The notes under the pieces: generated by a model
The model's input: only the letters and a program-made list of their open reading frames with translations
Database searches by the model: none
Told to the model about the DNA's origin: nothing
Position numbers and translations under genes: made by a program
Shown: piece by piece, positions 7,202 to 15,481 of the stretch
Position numbering within the stretch: position 1 is the stretch's first letter
Layout of the letters: each line of letters begins with the position of its first letter
Assembly: GCA_964569695.1 (NCBI GenBank)
Contig: CAZMUA010000025.1
Span: 1 to 25,583, forward strand
DNA from: UBA8106 sp964569695
Lineage (GTDB): Bacteria; Acidobacteriota; Vicinamibacteria; Vicinamibacterales; UBA823
Length of the DNA: 25,583 nucleotides
Direction: 5' to 3'

Positions 7202-7434
7202 AAGTTACGGATGCCGCCGTAGTTAATCACGTCGACAGAAAGAGAATTCGCGCCTTTGAGGAATATCTTGATTTAAGCGGGCAGTATCTCGATGAACTAC
7301 AGGAAGAAATTGCTCAGCCGAACGATTCACTCGATCATCTAGCTTGGCGAGATCGTGACGGATTAGAAGAACAGATTGCCGAAACCCGAGAGGTGATTGC
7401 AAAACTTCGGCGAGAACTGGGCGACGGAGAATAA
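7168..7434 (+). pseudogene. coding-like open frame lacking a start codon
   Basis: Between the TPP gene and the desaturase gene an open frame (7168 to the TAA at 7432-7434) translates into a protein-like charged sequence. It has F-E-E-Y-L-D-L-S-G-Q-Y-L-D-E-L near the middle and E-E-Q-I-A-E-T-R-E-V-I-A-K-L-R-R-E-L near the end, with coiled-coil character. No ATG, GTG or TTG occurs in this frame before the last 20 codons. Possible explanations are a frameshift separating it from an upstream start (an ATG at 7211 in another frame stops after three codons), a non-canonical start, or a decayed small gene. I do not recognise the family. Confidence 0.35.
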
Positions 7435-7477
7435 TTTGGCGCGTCGAATTACGTTCGCGAGACCATAAAGGTGGCGC

Positions 7478-8383
7478 ATGGAACCTGACACAAGACGTTT
7501 CGGTCTCCTGTCAAAAGTTGCTTTCCCGGCGACGATGCTAGGTGCTTTCGCGGTGAGTACCACGCTAGTGTCGATGGGATGGTCGATTCTGGGAGCTTCG
7601 TATGTTGCGGTCGTGTTGGCGGCAGCTGCCGTCACGTGTTTTGAGTTCGTCATTCCCTATGACAAATCCTGGCAACCGCGGTGGACCGATGTAAAGAATG
7701 ACCTATTGTTCATGGTTACGATTCAGATGGTACTCCCGCAACTGCTCGGATTGGTGGCGGCATTGACGGCACTTGGATACTTCGAGTCTCTCGATTGGTC
7801 GTTCAAGCAAATGTGGCCTAGCCAGTTGCCGTTGATTCTTCAAGTAGCTTTGATGCTTTTGACCGCCGAACTGTTTCGGTACCCGCTGCACGTCGCGGCG
7901 CATAACACTAAAACCCTGTGGCGACTTCACGCAGTGCATCATTCACCCAAGAAGCTCTACTGGCTCAATGTTGGGCGGTTTCATCCTGTCGAAAAAGCAC
8001 TGCAGTATTCGCTCGACACTCTGCCGTTTATGTTGGTTGGAGTCGGTGGGGATGTTGTTGCTCTCTATTTTCTCTTCTATGCAATCAACGGCTTTTACCA
8101 GCATTCCAATGTCGATGTCTGTTACGGGCCTCTCAATTATTTAGTGAGTGGACCTGAATTGCATCGTTGGCACCATTCGAAGCTGGTGGATGAATCGAAT
8201 CGTAACTACGGTAACAATCTGATTGTCTGGGACCTTCTGTTTGGCACTTGGTTCTTACCCAAACATGTGCGGGTCGGCGAGTTAGGTCTCTTTAATCGTG
8301 ATTATCCATTGGACTTTGTCGGCCAGATGACGGCACCCCTAACCCCAGGTCTCGACAAGCACTCACCACCTCATGATCGCTAA
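7478..8383 (+). CDS. fatty acid hydroxylase / sterol desaturase family membrane protein
   Basis: 301 residues with several hydrophobic segments (about 16-56, 75-100, 115-134 and 183-205). It carries the histidine clusters of the integral-membrane di-iron hydroxylase family: H-V-A-A-H (138-142), H-A-V-H-H (151-155), Y-Q-H-S (near 209) and H-R-W-H-H (229-233). Such enzymes hydroxylate or desaturate lipids and sterol-like molecules using O2 and two iron atoms. The substrate is not predictable. A purine-rich AAAGGTGG precedes the ATG. Co-directional with the TPP gene, but separated by 276 nt. Convergent with the radical SAM gene. Confidence 0.85.
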   Translation: MEPDTRRFGLLSKVAFPATMLGAFAVSTTLVSMGWSILGASYVAVVLAAAAVTCFEFVIPYDKSWQPRWTDVKNDLLFMVTIQMVLPQLLGLVAALTALGYFESLDWSFKQMWPSQLPLILQVALMLLTAELFRYPLHVAAHNTKTLWRLHAVHHSPKKLYWLNVGRFHPVEKALQYSLDTLPFMLVGVGGDVVALYFLFYAINGFYQHSNVDVCYGPLNYLVSGPELHRWHHSKLVDESNRNYGNNLIVWDLLFGTWFLPKHVRVGELGLFNRDYPLDFVGQMTAPLTPGLDKHSPPHDR

Positions 8384-8396
8384 CACGTTGCTCAAT

Positions 8397-8415
8397 TGCG
8401 CACTCTGGGTGCGCA
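8397..8415. terminator. hairpin between convergent genes
   Basis: Perfect 7-bp stem TGCGCAC/GTGCGCA with loop TCTGG, placed between the desaturase stop (8383) and the radical SAM stop (8461). There is no long T-tract on either side. A bidirectional transcription stop is the natural reading but is not proven. Confidence 0.5.
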
Positions 8416-8460
8416 TGCAAATCCTTCTCTATCGATATCCATAAATGGCATTAGAGCCTT

Positions 8461-10167
8461 TCACATGTTCTCCTGGGACAAATGAACAATGTGTTTCGGC
8501 AGTTTAGGATCAGATTGCTTCTGGCTTTCTGACTGGACTCTGTTAAGGAAAGTTCGTGGTTCAAGACGGCGACCTTTCGGAAAGCGTCGTCCCTCTCGTA
8601 GTGTTATCCACAACAGTATCGGCCCAAAAGTCTTGTTAATCAACGACCTCAATCCACCCATTTCACGTTCGATGTCCAAACGTAGTGTGCGAATCTGTTT
8701 ACCAATTAGTGGGTGGGAAGCTCCCAGGTAGTGTTCCATAACCCACAGCGCAATTCCGTAGCCATAGAAACCTTGTTTTTCAATCGCCGCCATTGCTCGA
8801 ATGCGAGGGTCCGTGTCATCACGATATCGCAGCCAGCCATTGAATTTCGTGCGAATTAAACGGTACAGACTCGGCCCGTTACGATCGTAATCACGTCGAA
8901 ATGCGTCATCAAGGATCTCTTTTGAGAGTTCTCGAGAAATAGCTGGGTGTTGAAAATTGAATTTGTCCTGCCCGTGAATGTCCGCAAGGTTCAGACCTTC
9001 AAGTAGACGCTTTTCCTTTTTCATTCTGCCATAGAGTTGGGTCCCCGGCATCGGCGTATACAACATGAACTGGTGAAAATCGACATTGTGATCGATTGCA
9101 TGCGAAAGTTCTTGGGAAATATTCTCAGGAGTATGATGGGGAAGACCGACAATCGTTGATCCGAGCACCGAAATTCCATGCTCTTGCAGTTCCTTTGTCA
9201 GTGTTTTCGTATCTGTGCCCTTCAATTTCTGATAGTCACTATTTGGTGACTCTAATCCAAGCCAAATCCAGCGAACCCCAAGATCGACCAGCTCGCGCAT
9301 CGTGTATTTCGCTATAGCATTCGCTGACGAAAACACATAAAGAGACCAAGCTTTACCATGTGTTTTCATGTGGTGATGTAATTCGAGAGCTCGCTTCTTA
9401 TACAGAAGGAAATTTTCATCCATTATGAAAAATGAGGAAACACTTAACTGTTCTTCGGCTTCACACATTACCTGAAATATTTCTTCTCCGCGTTGGTAGA
9501 AGTTTACGAATTTGCCTTTTCCACCAAAGAAGTCTGAAGTGGTGCAGAAATCACAGCCCATGGGACAACCGACCGAAGGAATAATGGTCGCTGCACGATT
9601 ACCACCTCCAGATGGCAATCTAATGCCCATGAGGCGGAAGCCAAATGATGATGGAATTACTGGATGTTTAATTGGGCGATTAGGTGTTTCGCCGAGGAAG
9701 GTTTGAAACCAGCGAATACCTTCACCCTTTACAATGTGGTCGGCATCAAGGAGCCGTTCAACTCCTGGGATGGCAGTGACATGTCCGCCAACTACGATGG
9801 TTGAACCTGGGGAATGCAAGCGCACTAAGCGGCATAACTCCTGGACTTTTCCTACATTCACGATGATTCCAGAAATTCCGACAATGTCATAGTGCTTGAT
9901 TCGTAACTCCTGTATGAAGCGAGCGCGGGTAGGAAAATCTAGGAGTGTCGAAGATGCTGAAAGATTTTCCTGGATGAGCATTAACCCCCATGACCGATGA
10001 TGCATTCGTAATGAAAATGGTCCTTGTTCTCTCGTTACTTGATTGTGGTACAGCTCCATTGGATTAATTGCTCGGCTGCCGTAGTCATCATCTTGTCCAA
10101 AAGGACCAAACACCGAAGTTAAAAGTACATTGGCGTGTGAACCTCTTGGATGTGGTGCGATGGTCAT
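8461..10167 (-). CDS. B12-binding domain radical SAM protein
   Basis: 568 residues. A cobalamin-binding Rossmann domain (about 75-160; V-G-I-S-G and I-V-V-G-G-H segments) precedes a radical SAM core whose 4Fe-4S/SAM motif is C201-x3-C205-x2-C208 in V-G-C-P-M-G-C-D-F-C. A long C-terminal region (about 420-568) contains amphipathic and basic segments. This is the class B architecture (relatives include BchE- and hopanoid-modifying-type enzymes) used for methylation or ring chemistry on unactivated carbon; the substrate is unknown. The start at 10167 lies 90 bp from the palindrome at 10249-10264, which it shares with the divergent VIT gene, though the minus-strand -10 is poor. Radical SAM clusters are oxygen-sensitive, so an anaerobic-type regulator would make sense. 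Confidence 0.85.
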   Translation of the reverse strand: MTIAPHPRGSHANVLLTSVFGPFGQDDDYGSRAINPMELYHNQVTREQGPFSLRMHHRSWGLMLIQENLSASSTLLDFPTRARFIQELRIKHYDIVGISGIIVNVGKVQELCRLVRLHSPGSTIVVGGHVTAIPGVERLLDADHIVKGEGIRWFQTFLGETPNRPIKHPVIPSSFGFRLMGIRLPSGGGNRAATIIPSVGCPMGCDFCTTSDFFGGKGKFVNFYQRGEEIFQVMCEAEEQLSVSSFFIMDENFLLYKKRALELHHHMKTHGKAWSLYVFSSANAIAKYTMRELVDLGVRWIWLGLESPNSDYQKLKGTDTKTLTKELQEHGISVLGSTIVGLPHHTPENISQELSHAIDHNVDFHQFMLYTPMPGTQLYGRMKKEKRLLEGLNLADIHGQDKFNFQHPAISRELSKEILDDAFRRDYDRNGPSLYRLIRTKFNGWLRYRDDTDPRIRAMAAIEKQGFYGYGIALWVMEHYLGASHPLIGKQIRTLRLDIEREMGGLRSLINKTFGPILLWITLREGRRFPKGRRLEPRTFLNRVQSESQKQSDPKLPKHIVHLSQENM

Positions 10168-10248
10168 GTGAATAGCGCCGGTGGTTCTCTAAATTGGTGA
10201 AAGAAAATTCAACTAACCAAAAGCATGTCCAGTGAACTTTAACTTTCC

Positions 10249-10264
10249 TATGACCGATGTCATA
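10249..10264. promoter_or_regulatory. FNR/DNR-type palindrome, site 5 (radical SAM / VIT)
   Basis: TATGACCGATGTCATA, centred at 10256.5. To the right a TAACAA -10 (10285-10290) begins 28.5 bp from the centre, with transcription near 10298, then AGAGGA (10311-10316), then the GTG start at 10323. To the left no good -10 is seen at the expected distance. Control of the VIT gene is therefore better supported than control of the radical SAM gene. Confidence 0.55.
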
Positions 10265-10322
10265 CCACTGGAATTCAAGATTAATAACAATGTCAACATC
10301 TTCAAACAAGAGAGGAATAGAC

Positions 10323-10895
10323 GTGATCATTCGACACTCGACCCCGAGACGTCTCTGTCTGCATGAGGAACCGAAAGGTGTCTATGGGTTGTTGCAACAT
10401 TACGTTGCTGACTTGGTTTATGGAGGAACTGACGGCGTGCTGACCACCTTTGCGGTTGTAGCTGGTATCACCGGTGGAGCTTTGTCGGCTCGAGCAGTGG
10501 TCATTGTAGGTCTCGCAAATCTTCTTGCGGAGGGCCTCTCAATGGGCGTCGGTAATTACTTCAGTATTCGGGCCCGTGAAAGTGCATTAGAGCGCCAACA
10601 TCAGCCGGAGGTAGAATCCCAGCCAATACGTCATGGACTCGCTACCATGCTGGCCTTCATCGGTGCCGGCATAATTCCCCTTGTACCCTATCTCGTGCCT
10701 GATGTCGCAGACCGCTTTGCAATGGCGATCGTCTGTGCCCTGGTTGTCCAATTTGGCATCGGCGCGGCTCAAACGGTCGTGACTGCTGGTCGATGGTGGA
10801 TCAGTGGAACAATCATGCTTTGCCTCGGAAGTCTTGTCGCTCTTGTGGCCTACGGCACGGGTTCAGGTGTAGCGTGGATTCTACAAAATGAATAG
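10323..10895 (+). CDS. VIT1/CCC1-family metal transporter
   Basis: 190 residues. The family signature Y-G-G-T-D-G-V-L-T-T-F-A-V-V-A-G near the N-terminus is followed by A-N-L-L-A-E-G-L-S-M-G-V-G-N-Y in the second membrane segment, then an E-rich cytosolic linker and three more hydrophobic segments ending in W-W-I-S-G and V-A-Y-G-T-G. Members move Fe2+ or Mn2+ out of the cytoplasm. I choose the GTG at 10323, which has AGAGGA 6 nt upstream; the in-frame ATGs at 10257 and 10290 lie upstream of the predicted transcription start and the first is inside the palindrome. Iron handling under an NO/redox regulator is a plausible link. Confidence 0.8.
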   Translation: MIIRHSTPRRLCLHEEPKGVYGLLQHYVADLVYGGTDGVLTTFAVVAGITGGALSARAVVIVGLANLLAEGLSMGVGNYFSIRARESALERQHQPEVESQPIRHGLATMLAFIGAGIIPLVPYLVPDVADRFAMAIVCALVVQFGIGAAQTVVTAGRWWISGTIMLCLGSLVALVAYGTGSGVAWILQNE

Positions 10896-10964
10896 TGGAT
10901 TCAAGCCAATCGATTGAAAAAGACGGATGATCAGAGAGAGCATCTGTCGAGCGTGGATTCACTA

Positions 10965-11483
10965 TTATTTGCCGTCGACAATGGCCCATGCACTTTTGGT
11001 GAAGTCTGTTTCCAGTATGTAGTGATGATAAAGTTCTTGAATCACTCCTTCCCGATTTATGAAGGCAATTATCGGCACATAATTAACTTCGTAATTTCGA
11101 AGCAAGGTTGGATTCTTGCCAGCCAGCATAGGAAACGGAAGATCGTAAGCTTCCTTGTAGCGTTTAATTAATTCCCCTTCGTCTGCCCAAACATTGATAG
11201 TCAAAATTGCAAGGTCGGTGCCCTGGTATCTGGTTTGGGCACGTTTTAGAAATGCAATGATTTGCGTACAGTAATGGCACATATTGTGGGTGAAGTAGAG
11301 GATAATTGGTTTTCCAAGATAGTCCTCTAGGCTATGCAGATTCTGAAATTCATCGGCAAGCGTAAACGGTGGAGCAGTCTGTCCAACCTCGGCTACTGAT
11401 TGAGGTGTGGCGTTTCTGGTGTTAGCAAGAATCATCAATCCACAGATTGCAATTAGACAGATCTTTTTCAGCACGATTGCCAT
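10965..11483 (-). CDS. exported TlpA/redoxin-like thioredoxin-fold protein
   Basis: 172 residues from the ATG at 11483. A Sec signal (hydrophobic residues about 8-20) is followed by a redoxin/TlpA fold with A-P-P-F-T-L-A-D near residues 37-44, an active site C69-H-Y-C72, and a probable cis-proline in the segment V-N-Y-V-P-I-I-A-F-I. An ATG 63 nt upstream would bury the signal peptide, so it is not used. As the last gene of the nos operon, it probably acts in the periplasm to keep cysteines of copper or haem proteins reduced, in keeping with the CuA site of NosZ and the Sco protein encoded upstream. That partnership is inferred. Confidence 0.8.
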   Translation of the reverse strand: MAIVLKKICLIAICGLMILANTRNATPQSVAEVGQTAPPFTLADEFQNLHSLEDYLGKPIILYFTHNMCHYCTQIIAFLKRAQTRYQGTDLAILTINVWADEGELIKRYKEAYDLPFPMLAGKNPTLLRNYEVNYVPIIAFINREGVIQELYHHYILETDFTKSAWAIVDGK

Positions 11484-11563
11484 TGTCGACTTGACCTCAC
11501 CCATAGGCGTAAATGGTAAAGAGTTGGAACCATAATCATTCGGCATAACCCAAATCTAAATTT

Positions 11564-12628
11564 TCAAGAGAACTCTACATTGGTAACAGTGTATTTAATA
11601 AGGTTATGGTAGTTAGCAAGGTACACAAGCGGTATCTCGTCTGCTTCGGCATACGAAAACGCAAAACTCGACAAAGGATCGCCGCCTTGTTTAGGGTTCA
11701 ATAGGACCGAGCGCCCAGTTGAAACTTGGAATCGGTTTGGTGAGAGGTTACCGAAATAGAAATCTCCGTCATCTGAGGTCTTGTCTGCCTCAGAAACATC
11801 GACAGGCACCCATCCGTACTCTGGAACATAGAAACTCACCCAACAGTGTGCCCCAGTGCAATCACCCTCAATTAGGCCGCCAAATTCTTCGTTTTCTTCT
11901 GGGAACGGGAGTGGAAACCCCTGTTCCCATCGGACAGGTATTCCACGAGAAACCATGATAGCCATAAACAGTGCGTGGTAGTCATCGCACTTACCTCGGC
12001 GATGCTTCATGGTCCACGCGGTATCTCCAGTGCCGCAGCCCGGGATGGTATTATCGTAAGTGAGTAAAGATTGAATTCCTTCAAAAACCAGTCGACCAAT
12101 CTCTAATGGATGGCTTGCCGTACCAATGATGCGAGTCGCGAAAAGTTCAACATCAGGAGTCATGCGAACCGTCCTAGTGGTTTGCAGGTAATCAGCTAGA
12201 ACCCGCCTATTTGGGACTTCCGCATGCACTCCAACTCGTGAGCGAGCGACATGATAACGTGCTTCGATCTTACAGGGGGCTTGTGAAGCTTTGGCCTGAA
12301 CGTGCAATGTGTCACAAAGAAAAGTTTCAGTTTGGGTCACGGCGTAGGACAAGGTGCTTTCAATCTGCATGTTGGAGATGTGTTGTGCATGATCAGTAGA
12401 GGGTAACGGCATCCAGACATTGAATACTTTGGCATCACAGGGAAGACTGCTAATTTCGGTTGTGTAACTAACATCAAATTCCATAAGGCGGCAGCTAGCT
12501 ATATTCTGAGCATTTGCGCCTTCGAGCACTGGAAAATAGCTTGAAGTGACGAGTGACGCACTGCTTAGCCCAGCCACGCGAAGAAACTCACGACGTTCGG
12601 TTCTTGACGGATAAGCGTTGAAGGACAT
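11564..12628 (-). CDS. exported transglutaminase-like (papain-fold) protein
   Basis: 354 residues. The N-terminus carries a twin-arginine-like signal (E-R-R-E-F-L-R-V-A-G, residues 11-20). The C-terminal half is a transglutaminase-like domain with the catalytic triad order Cys-His-Asp: C214 in R-R-G-K-C-D-D-Y-H, H261 in G-A-H-C-W-V, and D277 in G-W-V-P-V-D-V-S-E-A. Bacterial members are usually peptidases or unknown. I know of no established role in N2O respiration. AGGAG 7 nt before the ATG lies inside the upstream sco gene, which overlaps by 41 nt, so the genes are translationally packed and clearly co-transcribed. Confidence 0.8.
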   Translation of the reverse strand: MSFNAYPSRTERREFLRVAGLSSASLVTSSYFPVLEGANAQNIASCRLMEFDVSYTTEISSLPCDAKVFNVWMPLPSTDHAQHISNMQIESTLSYAVTQTETFLCDTLHVQAKASQAPCKIEARYHVARSRVGVHAEVPNRRVLADYLQTTRTVRMTPDVELFATRIIGTASHPLEIGRLVFEGIQSLLTYDNTIPGCGTGDTAWTMKHRRGKCDDYHALFMAIMVSRGIPVRWEQGFPLPFPEENEEFGGLIEGDCTGAHCWVSFYVPEYGWVPVDVSEADKTSDDGDFYFGNLSPNRFQVSTGRSVLLNPKQGGDPLSSFAFSYAEADEIPLVYLANYHNLIKYTVTNVEFS

Positions 12629-13145
12629 TTGTCATCTCCTGATCATCCCAGAAATAGGTCTCAAATACGGCAGCTATCGCGCCCTGTTGATCCACGACAT
12701 AAACTCGAGTTGTGTGTTCGATTAGGACTCCTTGATCGACTGAGGTGCGAGTGATTTCAATCCCGATCTCTGCAAGAAAACTTCTGATCTGTTTCTTGGG
12801 GCCATTCACAAATAACCATCGTGGATCTTGATTTGCGTCGATCGCGTGATCACTGAAGTGACTCAGTATTTCCTCCGTGGTGTCTTCTTCGGGCTGAATG
12901 GAGACATGAAGATACTGAATGGTTTCTGGGCTCTGCAGTTTTCCATCCAGTTCGATCAGCCGTGAAGTGATCATGGGGCACGCAAATACACATTTCGCGT
13001 AGGTAGGCACGACGACTGTGACTTTGCCAATAAGACTCTGATTGGTGACAAGTTGATCGTCATAATTCTGAAACGCGAAGCGTGGTAACCCCTCGGCTTG
13101 CACCGTAACGATTAACGCGAGAATGATTGCAAGGCGAGTCATCAT
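12588..13145 (-). CDS. SCO1/SenC/PrrC-type copper chaperone
   Basis: 185 residues from the ATG at 13145, with a short Sec signal (about residues 5-17) and a thioredoxin fold. The copper ligands are in order: C52-V-F-A-C56-P and H144 in L-I-E-H-T-T-R-V-Y-V-V-D. Sco proteins deliver copper to, or reduce, CuA sites. In this operon the likely client is the CuA centre of NosZ, since no oxidase gene is present; that is inference from context. The ATG overlaps the stop of the preceding cupredoxin-like gene (ATGA-type overlap at 13142-13145). A longer upstream start would lie inside that gene and hide the signal. Confidence 0.85.
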   Translation of the reverse strand: MMTRLAIILALIVTVQAEGLPRFAFQNYDDQLVTNQSLIGKVTVVVPTYAKCVFACPMITSRLIELDGKLQSPETIQYLHVSIQPEEDTTEEILSHFSDHAIDANQDPRWLFVNGPKKQIRSFLAEIGIEITRTSVDQGVLIEHTTRVYVVDQQGAIAAVFETYFWDDQEMTNVLQRLSVKNRTS

Positions 13146-13774
13146 GAGTCCGACACCTCGACCGATTTCCATATTGAGGTATCTCCATCTTGCCAAATCC
13201 AGACTTCATGCGTCCCTGCCGGAACTCCAGGAATATTAAAATCACCATTTGAATCAGTAACCGTCACAAATGGGTGATCGAACACAAGAACCGTCGCAGA
13301 TTCGGTGGGATGAGAATTACAGCGGACATCGATGACTCCAGTGTCAGCGCTGAATCGAAAATATGGCTTAACCGGCCGGCTCACTTCCATGCCAGGTTTC
13401 GGTAGCGCGATGTTGTAGAGCGTTGCACCGTTCTTGATGGGGCGTCCCGACACTTCTTTTTGATAGGCCAATTGGAGATAAAGATGCGTCGTATGTAATT
13501 GGTCATCCTCGTTTTTAAAAACGAACTGTTTTCCCACGTAGGCAACTGCCACAGCTGGTTTGAACTCTCCCCCAACGAGGTGTGTAATGACCGTGTCGTC
13601 TTTGGGAAGTGTTTCACCACTGACACCTTGCACGAATACGATGGCCGGACTGGAATCCCGAGGGAGGGAAACGCGGCCTTTAAGGTCTCCGCCAAGGCTT
13701 GTTCCGAGACCAGTGGCCAGAAAAGTGACAAGAAAGAACAGCGTGCGAAGAACGTTGAGCGTGTTTGGAGTCAT
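13142..13774 (-). CDS. exported cupredoxin-like protein with carboxypeptidase-regulatory-like domain
   Basis: 210 residues with a Sec signal (about residues 8-28). The middle is cupredoxin-like: F-V-F-K-N-E-D-D-Q-L-H-T-T-H (H94/H97) and, later, C152-N-S-H155, the spacing of a plastocyanin-type copper site. The C-terminal part (about 165-207) reads V-F-D-H-P-F-V-T-V-T-D-S-N-G-D-F and then V-P-A-G-T-H-E-V-W-I-W, typical of the carboxypeptidase-regulatory beta-sandwich that follows such domains. The expected methionine ligand after C-x2-H is not obvious, so copper binding is uncertain. It overlaps nosY by ATGA and sits before sco, suggesting a periplasmic copper-handling or electron-transfer role with NosZ. 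Confidence 0.75.
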   Translation of the reverse strand: MTPNTLNVLRTLFFLVTFLATGLGTSLGGDLKGRVSLPRDSSPAIVFVQGVSGETLPKDDTVITHLVGGEFKPAVAVAYVGKQFVFKNEDDQLHTTHLYLQLAYQKEVSGRPIKNGATLYNIALPKPGMEVSRPVKPYFRFSADTGVIDVRCNSHPTESATVLVFDHPFVTVTDSNGDFNIPGVPAGTHEVWIWQDGDTSIWKSVEVSDS

Positions 13775-14604
13775 AACAATCTATCCTTAGCTAGACGCGT
13801 CTGAAATAGACGGTGGCTCAGCCACAGCGGCACGATGCCCCATAGGACTAAGAAGCCTGCGAGTATCTCAACTGGAAAAGGCTGTGCGACCGTGCCTAGG
13901 CCAAGAGGCGAGGCAGCGGTGCCTACCCAAGAGAGTGCAAGCAAGCGAAAGATGTCAGTTGGATTCAGCAATAAGATCGTCCCAAAGGCTGCAGGGGAGA
14001 TCTCGCCTTGGTAGAGTACTAGGGCTCCAACGAGTACCAAGTCGTAGACAAAGACAGACAGAACCCACACGAGGATGGACAAGCCGACACCTCGAGCGTG
14101 ATCGCGGGAAAGAATCGAGATAAAAAAAGAGATCGAGAGAAAGACGACCCCTAACGAAAGGACAAGTAGTAGCAACAGTAGATATTCTGTGGGATTAATT
14201 GCAGTGGTTACTACTAGCAGAATGCCTGTGGGCACGAAACTTGCCAAGAGCGCAATCGACAAGGCCCACACATACCCGACAAATTTTCCGAGAAAGTACT
14301 CGGCTGATGACACGGGACAGACGAGAAACACATCTAAGATCCCGCGCTGTTTCTCGTCAATGATAACGCCAGCACCCATGACGAGAGCAAGGAGTGGGAC
14401 CAAGTAGACAGCTAGATTTAGAAGGCTCGCCATGATGATTTCTGATCCGCGTGCACCAATGACTCCGACCGATACCGAACCAAGAAAAGCAACAGCAAGG
14501 GACGTTATCAGCACGAGGGCACTCACCGTCCAGATCCAGCGATTGCGAACACGACCCGCGAGTTCTTCTCGAGCAATTGTCCAAACAGCGTCAACTCGTT
14601 TCAA
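13771..14604 (-). CDS. nosY: NosY-type ABC transporter permease
   Basis: 277 residues with about six membrane segments, the first after W-I-W near residue 20. The pattern includes M-G-A-G-V-I-I-D-E-K-Q-R-G-I-L-D-V-F-L, the classic ABC-2 permease signature before the second segment. NosY pairs with the ATPase NosF and periplasmic NosD in building the tetranuclear CuZ centre of NosZ. I place the start at a TTG at 14604, which has AGGAGG (14616-14611) 6 nt upstream; an in-frame TTG at 14619 lies ahead of that SD. The first codons overlap the end of nosF by 14 nt. Confidence 0.85.
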   Translation of the reverse strand: MKRVDAVWTIAREELAGRVRNRWIWTVSALVLITSLAVAFLGSVSVGVIGARGSEIIMASLLNLAVYLVPLLALVMGAGVIIDEKQRGILDVFLVCPVSSAEYFLGKFVGYVWALSIALLASFVPTGILLVVTTAINPTEYLLLLLLVLSLGVVFLSISFFISILSRDHARGVGLSILVWVLSVFVYDLVLVGALVLYQGEISPAAFGTILLLNPTDIFRLLALSWVGTAASPLGLGTVAQPFPVEILAGFLVLWGIVPLWLSHRLFQTRLAKDRLL

Positions 14605-15481
14605 GTAGTACCTCCTCAAGTGAAGGTTCCTCGATGCGAACGTCTTGGACTATGGCATCAAGTTTCGCCAAATCGGCGAGAAACTGGACTTTATGCCGTT
14701 GAGACACTTTAACGATCACTCTTCCATTCTGACTGACGATCGATGCGGAGCCGAGTGCTTGTAGCGCCTTGACCACCTCTCCGTTGGAAGCGACTTCAGG
14801 ATGGAGTACGACGCGTACTGGAAGCTGAAGTTTCTTGTGGAGGTCGTCTTCGGTGCCGATCGCCTTGACGCTTCCATTACTTAAAACACAGACGCGGTCC
14901 ATATATCGTGAGAACAATGACAGGCGATGTGAGGAGATTACAACGGTACGGTTTTGATCGCTTTTCAATATTTCGAAAAACTCCCGAACACCCTGGACAT
15001 CCAGGCCTTCGATCGGCTCATCAACAATAAGTAATCGCGGGTTCCCTAGAAGTGCTTGAGCAAAATTGAGGCGCTGAAGCATTCCCTTGGAATAACCGCC
15101 AAGTTTTCGTTTCGCTGCATTGCCCAGCCCTACTCGTTCCAGCAGGGGGCTAACTTCGGCTTCGACTACACCCTTGAGCCGAGCGAAATAGCGAAGCATC
15201 CGGTCTCCTGTCAGGTTCTCGAAGAACGCAATGCGTTCTGGCATGAAACCGAGCGAATGGCGAATTGCGCGCCAGTCTTCAGCAGACGGCTCTGTTCCAT
15301 AGAAGAGCACTCTTCCAGTTGTCGGGGAAGAGAGGCCAACGAGCATGCGCAGCAGAGTCGTCTTGCCGGAGCCGTTTCGCCCAACGATGCCGAGCCACTC
15401 TCCATCATTGATTTCAAGATCGAGGGCCGTAAGAGCTTCGACCTCGTCGAATCGCTTTGAAATTCCTTCCAGGCAATACAT
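14591..15481 (-). CDS. nosF: NosF-type ABC transporter ATPase
   Basis: 296 residues. Walker A is G-R-N-G-S-G-K-T (34-41), the signature is Y-S-K-G-M near 130-134, Walker B is L-L-I-V-D-E-P (150-156), and an H-loop S-S-H-R follows. The last 90 residues form an extra domain as in NosF. It powers the NosDFY complex, which handles copper or sulfur for NosZ maturation. The ATG at 15481 overlaps the TGA of the upstream nosR-nosD gene (TGATG), which rules out longer starts inside that gene and implies translational coupling. Confidence 0.92.
   Translation of the reverse strand: MYCLEGISKRFDEVEALTALDLEINDGEWLGIVGRNGSGKTTLLRMLVGLSSPTTGRVLFYGTEPSAEDWRAIRHSLGFMPERIAFFENLTGDRMLRYFARLKGVVEAEVSPLLERVGLGNAAKRKLGGYSKGMLQRLNFAQALLGNPRLLIVDEPIEGLDVQGVREFFEILKSDQNRTVVISSHRLSLFSRYMDRVCVLSNGSVKAIGTEDDLHKKLQLPVRVVLHPEVASNGEVVKALQALGSASIVSQNGRVIVKVSQRHKVQFLADLAKLDAIVQDVRIEEPSLEEVLLETS

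Noticed and set aside
10168..10322. Cobalamin riboswitch upstream of the B12 radical SAM gene
   Set aside because: The region is too short and shows no B12-box-like sequence or extended structure.
10896..10964. Terminator between the VIT gene and the nos operon end
   Set aside because: A 10-bp palindrome (CAATCGATTG) is present, but it has no stem-loop with a T-tract on either strand.
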